A stretch of 36,016 bases of DNA. Source: Gemmatimonadota bacterium. Its GTDB lineage: Bacteria > Gemmatimonadota > Gemmatimonadetes > Gemmatimonadales > GWC2-71-9. Made by a program: the position numbers and the translations under genes. Under the pieces are notes generated by a model that saw nothing but the letters and a program-made list of their open reading frames with translations, was not told where the DNA came from and did no database searches. Within the stretch, counting starts at the first letter, position 1. Every line of letters starts with the position of its first letter. The DNA lies in contig QHUS01000093.1 of the NCBI GenBank assembly GCA_003222035.1, forward strand, positions 1-36,016. Direction: 5' to 3'. Of this stretch, positions 18,884 through 27,140 are shown piece by piece.

Positions 18884-19384
18884 CTACAGGCCGTGACGTG
18901 GAGGTGGGCGGTCGAGGATGTCGCGCAACACCAGTACCAGCGCGTGCAAGGTGAACGGCTTCTTGAGTAGCGGGGTCGGCGGCGATTCCGGCACCCGCGC
19001 CAGGTGTGCGGGATCGTCATAGCCGGTCATGTAGATCACGGCGGGGTGGATTCCGCGGCTCGCGAGTCGCTCCACAAGCTCAGGTCCCGCGAGCTGCGGC
19101 ATGACGACGTCGACCAACAGAGCGTCGATCGGTGCTCTGCTACTTTCCAGCAGGGCAAGCGCCTCGACCCCGTTTGCGGCCGTCAGCGCCGCAAAGCCGA
19201 GGCTCTTGAGCATGCGCACGAGCGCATTCCGCAAGTTCTCGTCGTCGTCGACGATGAGGATTAGCTCGCCGCGCCCCGGGACGATACGCAAGCCTTGGGC
19301 GTCCCCCCCGCTCCCCCCGGCCCCCCCGGCCCCCCCGGCCTCCCCTGGCGGTGTGGTGGGCGGTGGTCTATGGTCAGCAAGCAT
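18884..19384 (-). CDS. Stand-alone response regulator receiver with Gly/Ala-rich N-terminal segment
   Basis: Receiver domain (about 40-160 of 166 residues) with IVDDDEN, phospho-Asp92 in LLVDVVMP and Lys142 in KKPF. It has no output domain. It is preceded by a low-complexity stretch EAGGAGGAGGSGGD (15-28) coded by long G runs. I chose ATG at 19384; the longer frame to 19576 overlaps the region upstream of the divergent LysR gene and has no family residues. It is divergent from the double LysR gene with about 140 bases between starts, so the two may share control. It reads as another chemotaxis-like or cache-type receiver in this signalling-rich area. Confidence 0.88.
   Translation of the reverse strand: MLADHRPPPTTPPGEAGGAGGAGGSGGDAQGLRIVPGRGELILIVDDDENLRNALVRMLKSLGFAALTAANGVEALALLESSRAPIDALLVDVVMPQLAGPELVERLASRGIHPAVIYMTGYDDPAHLARVPESPPTPLLKKPFTLHALVLVLRDILDRPPPRHGL
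19303..19345 (-). repeat. G-run tract with G-quadruplex potential inside the receiver gene
   Basis: On the plus strand C runs of 7, 6, 7 and 7 bases are separated by 2-3 bases, followed by CC and CCCC; the coding (minus) strand therefore has four G6-G7 runs. This fits a strong G-quadruplex pattern in DNA and in the mRNA, about 40-80 bases after the start codon. It encodes the Gly/Ala-rich linker. The repeat unit is roughly nine bases (GG plus C7), so slippage could change linker length in frame or shift the frame. Confidence 0.75.
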
Positions 19385-19523
19385 GAGCGGTCCCCGCGGT
19401 CGTCCGGCATTTGGCCTAGTAGCTCGAGCGAACAGATAGCGGCGGTGCCGGTGGCGAAGCCAATACCGATTGCCTAGGCTTCCCATGCGGGGCGCGCATG
19501 GCGACACTGGGGGCGGCGGTCTG

Positions 19524-21440
19524 ATGGACATCAGGGATCTCCGGTGCTTCGGAGCCGTCGCCGAGACACTGAGCATGAGCAGAGCCGCCCGGGAGGCGCG
19601 CGTGGCGCAGCCGGCGCTCTCCCGCCGTATCCGGGCGCTGGAATCCGAGCTCGGCGTCGCCTTACTGAGCCGTCACCCCAAGGGTGTCAGACTCACCCCG
19701 GCGGGCGCGGCCTTCGCCGACGGAAGCCGGCAGTTGCTACGCGACCTTGCCGGGGCGCTCGACCGAGCCGACACGACGGCGGCGGGACAGCGCGGCCGGG
19801 TCGTGGTGGCCGCCACCCGTCCCGCCGTCGCGCGCGGGTTTCCCACTGAGGTGCAGGAGTCGCTCCGCGACGACCACCCCGAAGTGACTGTCGTCGTCCA
19901 AGACTGGGAGCCGCCGGGCGTGTGGGATGCGGTTGCCGATGGGCGGGCGGACGCGGCCGTGTGCATGGAGAACCCGTCGCTGCCGGGACTCGTCGCCGAG
20001 CCGCTCTGGGGAGAGACGCTCGATCGCGCCATCGTACCCCGGGATCACCCCCTCGCGGCGCGCAGCACGGTCTCCCTGCGGGAGCTCGCTTCGCTGCCAC
20101 TCGTGGTCTCGCGCACGACCGTCGATCCGGATGCCATCGCTCCCGTGGCGGGAACGCTGCAGCGCGCGGGCTTGCAGTCGCCCGTGCTCATGCTGCTCGG
20201 AGACCTGCGCGGCGCGCACCTCGCGGTAGCCGCTGGGCGCGGCTGGACTCTGGTGTCGCGCTCACGCGCCCAGTCACCACCTCAGGGGACAGCGGTGTTG
20301 ATCGTCAAGGGGATCGCGGTGGCGGTTGGAATGAAGGTGGTGTGGCGCGAGGGAGAGAGGCGCCCCGTCGTGCGCACCGTGCTGCAACGGATGCTCGAAG
20401 TGGCGCGCAGCTACCCCGAGACCCAGGTACGCGCCGCCGCCGCGCTCCCGCCCCCACCGCCGCGCCCCGGCCGCGCGCGTCGCCTTTCTGGAACCGTCCC
20501 GCCCGGTGTGGAGCTGCGGCATCTGCGCGCGTTGGTGACCGTCGCCGCCGCGCGGACCATCGGGCAAGCGGCCGCGCGACTCGGGATCAGACAGCCGACG
20601 CTGTCGCGCCAGCTGAGCGAGCTGGAGCACACGCTCGGCGTTACGCTACTCGAGCGATCACCGCGCGGCGCCGCTCTCACGGCGGCAGGCGCCTCCCTCG
20701 CGGGCGACACCCCGGACCTGCTCGCGGCGGCCCAGCGCCTCGTCCGCGAGGCGACGCGTGCCAAACGCGGCATCGAGGGACTGTGCGTCATTGGGACAGT
20801 GGCGACCGGCGCGTCGAGCGCCTTGTTGCTGCGCGTGACGGAGCGCTGCGGAGCTCGGCATCCGGAGATCGAGATGTTGATCAAGGAGATGGCCACGCCG
20901 GAGCAGCGGGCGGCGCTCGTCCACGCCGACATCGACCTGGGACTGGCTCACGCGTTCCCGACGACGGGACGGGCCCGCGCCGGCGCTATCGTCGCGACGC
21001 GCGTGCAGGCAGATCGGTTGGATACCGCACTCCTCCCCTCCAGCCACCCCCTCGCGGCCAGGCGCCGGCTCGACGCGCGCAAGCTGGCGGAGGTTCCTTT
21101 CCTTTTTATGGACCGCTCGTTCCATCCCGGGTTCTACGCGCGGCTCCACGCCGTGTTTGCGCGGTTGGGCCTGCGACCGCGCGTCGAGGCGACCTACGAC
21201 GGCCTCTCGACCGTCTGGACCCTCGTCGCGCAGGGGAAAGGATGGACGGTGGGCTTCCACTCCCACCTTGCGCGCCCACCGGCGGGGACCGTGGCCGTAC
21301 CGATCGCGGGGTTCAGCCTGCTCTTCGGGCTCGAGCTGCTGTCACGCCGTGGCGAGTCCAGTCCGCCGGTGTTGGCGGTGGCAAAAGTGTTTCGGGAGGC
21401 GGGGCAGCCGAGGCGGCAGACGACGCCACGAAGAGCCTAG
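19524..21440 (+). CDS. Fused double LysR-type transcriptional regulator
   Basis: One 638-residue chain holding two complete LysR units. Unit 1: winged HTH at 2-60 (LRCFGAVAETLSMSRAAR, ALSRRIRALE, LTPAG) and effector domain 90-298. A proline- and arginine-rich linker follows (303-328). Unit 2: HTH at 329-388 (LRHLRALVTVAAARTIGQAA, TLSRQLSELE, LTAAG) and effector domain about 415-625. Both HTHs keep the family pattern, so both should bind DNA. Normal LysR proteins are about 300 residues and work as tetramers with paired HTHs, so this chain could form a dimer with four HTHs. ATG at 19524; no frameshift needed. The target may be the PQQ-type dehydrogenase gene downstream or the divergent receiver gene (inference). 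Confidence 0.92.
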   Translation: MDIRDLRCFGAVAETLSMSRAAREARVAQPALSRRIRALESELGVALLSRHPKGVRLTPAGAAFADGSRQLLRDLAGALDRADTTAAGQRGRVVVAATRPAVARGFPTEVQESLRDDHPEVTVVVQDWEPPGVWDAVADGRADAAVCMENPSLPGLVAEPLWGETLDRAIVPRDHPLAARSTVSLRELASLPLVVSRTTVDPDAIAPVAGTLQRAGLQSPVLMLLGDLRGAHLAVAAGRGWTLVSRSRAQSPPQGTAVLIVKGIAVAVGMKVVWREGERRPVVRTVLQRMLEVARSYPETQVRAAAALPPPPPRPGRARRLSGTVPPGVELRHLRALVTVAAARTIGQAAARLGIRQPTLSRQLSELEHTLGVTLLERSPRGAALTAAGASLAGDTPDLLAAAQRLVREATRAKRGIEGLCVIGTVATGASSALLLRVTERCGARHPEIEMLIKEMATPEQRAALVHADIDLGLAHAFPTTGRARAGAIVATRVQADRLDTALLPSSHPLAARRRLDARKLAEVPFLFMDRSFHPGFYARLHAVFARLGLRPRVEATYDGLSTVWTLVAQGKGWTVGFHSHLARPPAGTVAVPIAGFSLLFGLELLSRRGESSPPVLAVAKVFREAGQPRRQTTPRRA

Positions 21441-21772
21441 GGTTCAGAGCGACGCTGACGTGGCGCCGCTGCAAAACTGCCGCAAATCGGTGCGCCGGAA
21501 GCGAGAGGGCAGATGCAGCTTGGTGCACCACAGGCACGCGGGCATTGCTGCGAGGTGGCGACAGGTGGCCCGAAGCATGCGTTGCGCTGCCACGAACACT
21601 CCGAAACGGGCAGCATGACGTCTTCTGTGGCGCAGTACGGCGATCGGGCCGGAAGACCTTCAGCTGACGACCGATGCGGCAAAGGTCGGTCGGCGCAGCA
21701 GCCTCGGCTCGTTCCCAGTTGCCGCTACTCGACCGCAGGACCATAAGGCAGTCGTCGATCAGGCGCGCCTCG
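21441..21772. other. 332-base gap without a supportable gene
   Basis: Lies between the double LysR gene and the PQQ-type dehydrogenase gene, both on the plus strand. Small open frames on both strands (for example minus 21437-21682) have no family resemblance and no good ribosome site. The promoter of the dehydrogenase gene should be in here, and it is the most likely place for binding by the neighbouring LysR protein. I did not find a clear T-N11-A palindrome. Confidence 0.4.
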
Positions 21773-23845
21773 ATGCTCTCCGTCCGGAGCCCACGTGCCA
21801 GGCGTTGGTCCGCGGTCGGCCTCTTAGCCGCCGCGTGCGTCGCGATCACGCTGTTCCCAAATTTGCGATGGCGGGCCGAGGTGGTGCTGCTGTACCTCAC
21901 CGGACAGATCCCCGACATCGAGCTGCGCCACCTGCTGGGCTATCTGACGCCAGGCTCCGGTCAGTGGCTCAGACCCCTCATCGAAACGCGCAGCCCCTAC
22001 GCGGTGATCCGCAACGTCAAGACCACTCCGGCCGACGTTCAGGCGGGTGCGAAACTGTTTCGGCGTGAGTGTGCCGACTGCCACGCCCCAGACGGTAGCG
22101 GCGGGCGTGCTCCAGGTTTGATAGGCCGACCCTACAGGCGCGGCGAGAGCGATTGGGCGGTGTACAGAACCGTTCGGTTCGGCATTCCCAACACGCCCAT
22201 GGGACCGCATCCGCTGAGGGACACGGAGTTGTGGCAAGTGGTAGCGTTCGTCCGCTCGCTCGATACCGCTGGCCCGGCGGTGGGATCCCTGCGACGCGCT
22301 CCCAGTGAATCAGTCAATCTGAATGTGCCGTACGACGACCTTGCGGCGATACGCGAGCCAGGCGAGGACTGGCTCACCTACTCCGGTTCGTACGGGTCCT
22401 CCCGCCACAGCACCCTGATCCAGATCAATCGTCGGAACGTGGGTCGACTCGCGCTCAGGTGGATTCACCAGTTCGAAGGCGAGCCCGGAGACGTCGAGGT
22501 CTCGCCGGTCGTGCGGGACGGCATCATGTTCGTCACGCAACCGCCGAGCCGAGTGATGGCGTTGGAAGCGAACACTGGCAAACAGATATGGGCATACGAT
22601 CACCCGCTCGCGAGCGCGGTTCGCGCGACCGACGGCGTGATGGCAAATCGCGGCGTGGCAATCCTCAACGACAAGGTATTCTTCGGAACGATGGACGCGC
22701 GACTCGTCGCCGTTTCGGCGGCGACGGGCGCCTTGCAGTGGGAAACGACGGTTGCGACTGACGTGCGACAATACGCCATCACCGGCGCACCACTGGCCTA
22801 TCGCGATCTCGTCGTCACCGGTGTGGCCATAAAGGGAACCGGCCAAGGCTTCATAGCGGCCTACGATGCCCAGACTGGAAGGGAGCGATGGCGGTTCGTC
22901 ACGATCCCCAAACCAGGCGAGCCAGGCAGCGAGACGTGGGAGGGCGACTCCTGGCGCGAGGGGGGTGGGCCCACATGGTTGACCGGCTCGTACGATCCGG
23001 ATCTCGACCTTCTCATTTGGCCCGTGGGGAATCCCAAGCCCGACTACGACGCAGCCGCCAGACGAGGAGATAATCTGTATACGAACTCGGCCGTGGCCCT
23101 TCGTGGATCCACTGGAGAGCTCGTTTGGTACTTTCAGTTCACGCCGGGAGACGATCACGATTGGGATGCGACGGAGATTCCCGTCCTGGCGGATCGACAC
23201 ACAGGCGACGGGACCGAGAAGCGCGTTCTGTGGGCGAATCGCAACGGCTTCTACTACGTATTGGATCGCGTATCCGGGAGGTTTCTCACCGCCACACCGT
23301 TCGCTCAGGAGACCTGGACCGAAGGTCTCGACCCGCAGGGACGCCCCAAACCGCTGTCCAGTGCATCCCGAAACCGCGAAGGGTCTCTCCTCTACCCCGG
23401 CTACGTGGGTGCGACCAATTGGTGGTCGCCCAGTTACGATGGTGCGCTGAACCTGATGTTTGTCCCGGTCCTGGAGCAGGGAATGGTCTATTTCCCATCC
23501 GCCTCCAGTCCGCCTGCGGCGGTCGGTGGTAGATCGTTCTATACTGCCGTTCGTGCCCTGGACGCATTCACGGGAAGAAGGATATGGGAGTACCGCCGAG
23601 AGCCACGTCTGGTCCGCAGCGATAGAATGGGCGGCGTGTTGTCCACGAAAGGTGGCGTCGTGTTCGGCGGCGACCAGACCACCTTCTTTGCTCTCGACTC
23701 ACGCACGGGCACGCCCCTCTGGTCTGTAGAGACCGGGGGCACAATCCACGCCGCTCCCGTGACATTCCTGGTAGACCGCGAACAGCTGGTCGTAATCGCG
23801 GCCGGACGAAACCTCCTCGCATTCGCCCTGCCAAAGGCCTCCTAA
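21773..23845 (+). CDS. Membrane-anchored cytochrome c / PQQ-type quinoprotein dehydrogenase
   Basis: Probable periplasmic dehydrogenase that passes electrons through its own heme. In 690 residues: an N-terminal membrane anchor or signal (10-30), a cytochrome c domain with CADCH (Cys100, Cys103, His104) and likely axial Met143 in NTPMGP, then an eight-bladed PQQ propeller from about 195 with typical W-motifs (GKQIW, GALQW, GRERW, GELVW). RGDNLYTNS and DDHDWD (460-465) match the active-site region of methanol/alcohol dehydrogenases. The usual vicinal Cys-Cys is absent: the position reads TDGVMANRGVA (286-296). The Ca-binding Glu region is also altered (GVAIKGTGQGF). Usual quinohemoproteins carry the cytochrome at the C-terminus; here it is N-terminal. 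The substrate is unknown. ATG at 21773 is supported by the membrane segment; longer starts exist. Confidence 0.85.
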   Translation: MLSVRSPRARRWSAVGLLAAACVAITLFPNLRWRAEVVLLYLTGQIPDIELRHLLGYLTPGSGQWLRPLIETRSPYAVIRNVKTTPADVQAGAKLFRRECADCHAPDGSGGRAPGLIGRPYRRGESDWAVYRTVRFGIPNTPMGPHPLRDTELWQVVAFVRSLDTAGPAVGSLRRAPSESVNLNVPYDDLAAIREPGEDWLTYSGSYGSSRHSTLIQINRRNVGRLALRWIHQFEGEPGDVEVSPVVRDGIMFVTQPPSRVMALEANTGKQIWAYDHPLASAVRATDGVMANRGVAILNDKVFFGTMDARLVAVSAATGALQWETTVATDVRQYAITGAPLAYRDLVVTGVAIKGTGQGFIAAYDAQTGRERWRFVTIPKPGEPGSETWEGDSWREGGGPTWLTGSYDPDLDLLIWPVGNPKPDYDAAARRGDNLYTNSAVALRGSTGELVWYFQFTPGDDHDWDATEIPVLADRHTGDGTEKRVLWANRNGFYYVLDRVSGRFLTATPFAQETWTEGLDPQGRPKPLSSASRNREGSLLYPGYVGATNWWSPSYDGALNLMFVPVLEQGMVYFPSASSPPAAVGGRSFYTAVRALDAFTGRRIWEYRREPRLVRSDRMGGVLSTKGGVVFGGDQTTFFALDSRTGTPLWSVETGGTIHAAPVTFLVDREQLVVIAAGRNLLAFALPKAS

Positions 23846-23884
23846 CCCATGCGCAGGCGCACCCTCACCGCGCCGCCGCTGAGG

Positions 23885-26287
23885 CTAGCGTCCGGCGACG
23901 GGCGTCGTACCCCTTGGGCGGCTCACGAGCGGCTCGAAGAGTGGCTCGTCCCCGAGCTCGTAGCCATCTAGGTAGTAGCTGTATGCGTGGTACTCTGAGC
24001 CTTCCCGCACGTCATTGAGCACCGCACCCAAAACGCGTATCGGCTGAGCCCGCAGGAGCTCGAGCTTGGCCTCGGCCAATTCCCGGTCGGTCCGTCCCAA
24101 CCGCAGGACCATGAGCAAGCTTCCAGCCAGCGAAGCCACCAAGAGGGCATCCACGCCCGCTCCGAGCGGTGGGCTGTCGACCACGATCACTCCGTACCGG
24201 GACCGCAGACCGCTCATGAACTCGGTCATCCGGGCGGAGCCTATCAGCTCGGGCGCGTCGCGTCGGCGTGATCCGCTCGCGACGAAGTCGAGGGACTGAT
24301 ACGCGGTGCGGTGCACGACCTGCTCCGGAGTGGCATGGCCGACGAGGAGGTCCATCAAGCCCGGTTGGCGAGGCAGCTTCAGCGTGCGGTGGAGCGCTCC
24401 CCGCCGGAGGTCGGCATCGATCAACAGCGTGCGATGGTTCCCATAGGCGAACGCGAGCGCCAGGTTCGAGCTGACAAACGACTTCCCATCGCCGCTCCCC
24501 GGGCTCGTCACACCCACCACGACTGGGCCGGTGGCGCCGTGCGCGTTCAGGACGTTGAGCCGGATACCGCGGAACGCCTCGACCGTCGCTTCCGCACTCT
24601 TGGGGCCTTTCTTATTGCCTAGCCGGCCCCAGCGCGGCACGACCCCCAGCACCGAGAGACCGAGATGCTCCACTTGGACTCGCCGCGCGATCGCGCTCGC
24701 CATGCGGTCGGCTACGAAGGCGCCGGCTGCGCCGAGCATCAGGCCCACGAGCAGACCGAGGACGAGCTGCTCCACGAGCCCGATGCCGGCGGGTTTCGTC
24801 GGGAGCGTGGCGTGGTCGACGATCTCGACTTGCCCAACCGTAACGGCCTCGGCGATCCCCGCCTTCTGGTACTCGGTGCGGAGCGCATCCGCGACTTTCC
24901 GTGCATTGTCGAGCCGTTCGGTGAGGCGGGCCTCGTCCGCGTCGTGCTGCAGATTTCCCGCCCGGCGCGCTCGCAAGTCATTGATCGCGGCGATGCGTCC
25001 GTCGAGTGACGCGATGGCGCCTTGCACCCCTGCCTGCACCGCGCGGAGCAGCTTCGCCTCGGTGGGCGGAATCAGCAGGCTGAGGCGGCGCAGGTCTGGG
25101 TGCGTTGGCGACAGACTCACCAGGGAATCGCGCGCCATCTCGTAGTGCAAGAGCTGGGTGTTCAGCTGGACCACTGCCGGATTCGGGGCCACCCCCGGGG
25201 TCGACAGAGCAGTCTGGATGGCCTTGCGGCTGGTGCTGCTATCCTGGAGGGCGGCGAGGAGGTCTTCGTCGGTTCGGCGCTCGGCGAGCAGTTGCTGGCG
25301 CTGCAGTTCGAGTCCCGGCACCTCGGTTTGCTCCCGTCCCGAGGACTGACCCCACCCGTCGGATCGAGCACGCCGCTGAAGCGCCGTCAGTGCGGCTTGC
25401 GCATCGGCCACCACTGAATCGTTGACCTTGAGTTGGGCCTCAAGGAACTCGCGTCGCAATCTGGACTGGCCCTGCGCCGCCTCGGCGCTGGCGGCTCGGA
25501 ACACGTCGACTACGCGGTTGACCACCTGCTGCGCGCGGGACGGGTCCGGGGCGGCATACGCGACGTCCACGATGTCCGTGCGCACGCGAGGCCGGACGCG
25601 GAGCTCCGTGAGCAACTGGCTGATCGCCGCGTCGCGGCTCACTACCCGCAGCAGCCCTCGCGCCGCATCCGGCCGCCGCAGCACAGCGAAGCGAACGCCA
25701 CCGACCTCGACGACCGTGCCGTACGGCGCGCGGCGTCGCCCGGGCGGCCTCCCCACGACGAAGCCGTCCTGGTCGAAGGCAAGCTCGATTGAGTCGGCTG
25801 GCGCATCGGCCGCCACCGCGACGCTCCCTAGGAGGCTGGTCGAAAATCGCCGGCGGAGTACACGGTCCAGAAGGCTCGGCGAGGCCTTGCGCAGGAGCAC
25901 GCGCAGCATCGGCATGCTGTCGACGACCCCACCGGCGACGGTGCGACTCTTGAGCAGTTCCACCTGCGATAGCAGGGGATCGGCGTACCTCCCGTCCGCC
26001 AGCAACGCCGGGTCCTCCACCACACCGCCGGTAAACGCCCGCCGCGGATCCGACAGGCGAATGACCGCAACGGCGCGATAGACCGACCCCGTCACATACG
26101 CCACACCTCCCGCGGCCGCCACCACCCCCGCCGCCACGCCGAGGACCAACCAGATGTGGCGACGCACGGTCGCGAACAGGTCTTCGAGCCGGACCGTGCT
26201 CGCGGACGCCTCCACCTCTTCTCGTTCCGCGAACGGGCCCGACGCGGCGCGGGAATCGCTGGGCAGCGGCTCAGTCACCCGGGTCAC
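23885..26287 (-). CDS. wzc: Polysaccharide co-polymerase / bacterial tyrosine autokinase (Wzz-Wzc type)
   Basis: Inner-membrane BY-kinase that controls chain length and export of exopolysaccharide. In 800 residues: Wzz domain with TM1 (45-67), long periplasmic coiled-coil region (about 255-480), TM2 (about 503-527), then the kinase domain with Walker A GSGDGKS (597-603), Walker A' LLIDADLRRG (621-630), Walker B VIVVDSPP (700-707) and a C-terminal tyrosine cluster (Tyr766, 769, 771, 772, 776). The GTG start overlaps the stop of the export gene by four bases (GTGA), so they are co-translated. Anchor and kinase are in one chain, as in Proteobacteria. The matching phosphatase appears to be the gene at the left edge of the window. 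Confidence 0.95.
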   Translation of the reverse strand: MTRVTEPLPSDSRAASGPFAEREEVEASASTVRLEDLFATVRRHIWLVLGVAAGVVAAAGGVAYVTGSVYRAVAVIRLSDPRRAFTGGVVEDPALLADGRYADPLLSQVELLKSRTVAGGVVDSMPMLRVLLRKASPSLLDRVLRRRFSTSLLGSVAVAADAPADSIELAFDQDGFVVGRPPGRRRAPYGTVVEVGGVRFAVLRRPDAARGLLRVVSRDAAISQLLTELRVRPRVRTDIVDVAYAAPDPSRAQQVVNRVVDVFRAASAEAAQGQSRLRREFLEAQLKVNDSVVADAQAALTALQRRARSDGWGQSSGREQTEVPGLELQRQQLLAERRTDEDLLAALQDSSTSRKAIQTALSTPGVAPNPAVVQLNTQLLHYEMARDSLVSLSPTHPDLRRLSLLIPPTEAKLLRAVQAGVQGAIASLDGRIAAINDLRARRAGNLQHDADEARLTERLDNARKVADALRTEYQKAGIAEAVTVGQVEIVDHATLPTKPAGIGLVEQLVLGLLVGLMLGAAGAFVADRMASAIARRVQVEHLGLSVLGVVPRWGRLGNKKGPKSAEATVEAFRGIRLNVLNAHGATGPVVVGVTSPGSGDGKSFVSSNLALAFAYGNHRTLLIDADLRRGALHRTLKLPRQPGLMDLLVGHATPEQVVHRTAYQSLDFVASGSRRRDAPELIGSARMTEFMSGLRSRYGVIVVDSPPLGAGVDALLVASLAGSLLMVLRLGRTDRELAEAKLELLRAQPIRVLGAVLNDVREGSEYHAYSYYLDGYELGDEPLFEPLVSRPRGTTPVAGR

Positions 26288-26940
26288 CGGTATCGACTGT
26301 ACGCCAGGACGGCCGCGACCGCGGCCGTGAGACTCGCCACCGGATACAGGAAGTCCCGCAAGAAGTTGAAGTTGGAGCGACGAGCCACGAGTACCTGGTC
26401 ACCGGAAGCAACCGGCACCCCCTCATATCGTGAATACTCTTGGGCCAGGTTAATCACCATCGTGCGGTCTCTACGGATCACGTGGACCTCGTCCAGCCGC
26501 CCCAGTTCCGTGGGGCCGCCCGCCCGCGCGATCGCCTGCGCGAACGTCGTCCCCTGTGGCAGTTGATACAGGTTGGGCTGGCGCACCTCCCCCGCCACAG
26601 TCACCGCGAACAGGGGCTCGATGACGAAGTCCACGCCCTGCTCGTACGGCGCCAGAAGGCCGAGCAGCCTTGCTCGCACCACCGTCATCGGTGCTCCGGC
26701 AACCTTCACGGTCTGGTACAGCGGGTGGACGAGGGTGCTATCCGGGGCCACCGCAAAGTCGCCGCTCAGCTCGGGGTGGCGCCAAACGGTTATCCGCAGC
26801 ATGTCACCAGGGCGCAACGGGGGATCGCCTGGGACCGGCACCTGCGCCGCCGCGGACGCGACGAACGCGAACAGCAGCGCCGCGACGACCCATTGGGCGC
26901 CGAGGCGGATCCGGCTGTTTCCTCTGGTTTCAGGCAGCAT
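26284..26940 (-). CDS. wza: Polysaccharide export protein (Wza-like, short form)
   Basis: Outer-membrane/periplasmic export component. In 218 residues: signal peptide (1-33, with hydrophobic core WVVAALLFAFVASAAAQ), polysaccharide export domain starting at PLRPGDMLRITVWRHPELSG (41-60), an SLBB-type domain at about 110-185 (VTVAGEVRQPNLYQLPQGTT), and a C-terminal hydrophobic segment (195-214). There is no lipobox Cys, unlike E. coli Wza (379 residues, lipoprotein), and one SLBB unit fewer; the C-terminal helix may anchor or line the pore. ATG at 26940 has GGAGG six bases upstream, which rejects the longer frame to 27102. First gene of the wza-wzc operon. Confidence 0.92.
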   Translation of the reverse strand: MLPETRGNSRIRLGAQWVVAALLFAFVASAAAQVPVPGDPPLRPGDMLRITVWRHPELSGDFAVAPDSTLVHPLYQTVKVAGAPMTVVRARLLGLLAPYEQGVDFVIEPLFAVTVAGEVRQPNLYQLPQGTTFAQAIARAGGPTELGRLDEVHVIRRDRTMVINLAQEYSRYEGVPVASGDQVLVARRSNFNFLRDFLYPVASLTAAVAAVLAYSRYR

Positions 26941-27140
26941 CACTGACCTCCGGCCGCGCCGAATGGACTGAACGGGCTGCAAGGAACGTGCTGACATCCG
27001 CGAGCGACTGCCGCCCATGTCCGGCTGGCCCGCACACTGGCGATGGTGTTGCGACGCCGCTACGTGGCCGGTGGCAGCATGGTCTCGGCGGAGGCATGGC
27101 ATATGCTTTCTGACAGATCAGGGAGAGGAGGCTGCCCGGT
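26941..27140. promoter_or_regulatory. Divergent promoter region of the export operon and the ligase gene
   Basis: About 200 bases between the divergent starts of the export gene (minus) and the O-antigen-ligase-like gene (plus). Both have good ribosome sites at its edges (GGAGG on the minus side, GAGGAGG on the plus side). Promoters for both transcription units must lie here. I cannot pick reliable -35/-10 boxes; CATATGCTTTCTGACA near 27100 is the least GC-rich part. Confidence 0.4.

Noticed and set aside
18216-18896. 226-codon plus-strand open frame over the gap between receivers
   Set aside because: Its first half is antisense to the receiver gene and the second half has no family resemblance or good ribosome site.
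21437-21682. Possible small Cys-containing protein on the minus strand
   Set aside because: 81 codons with no ribosome site and no family pattern, partly in the presumed promoter region of the dehydrogenase gene.
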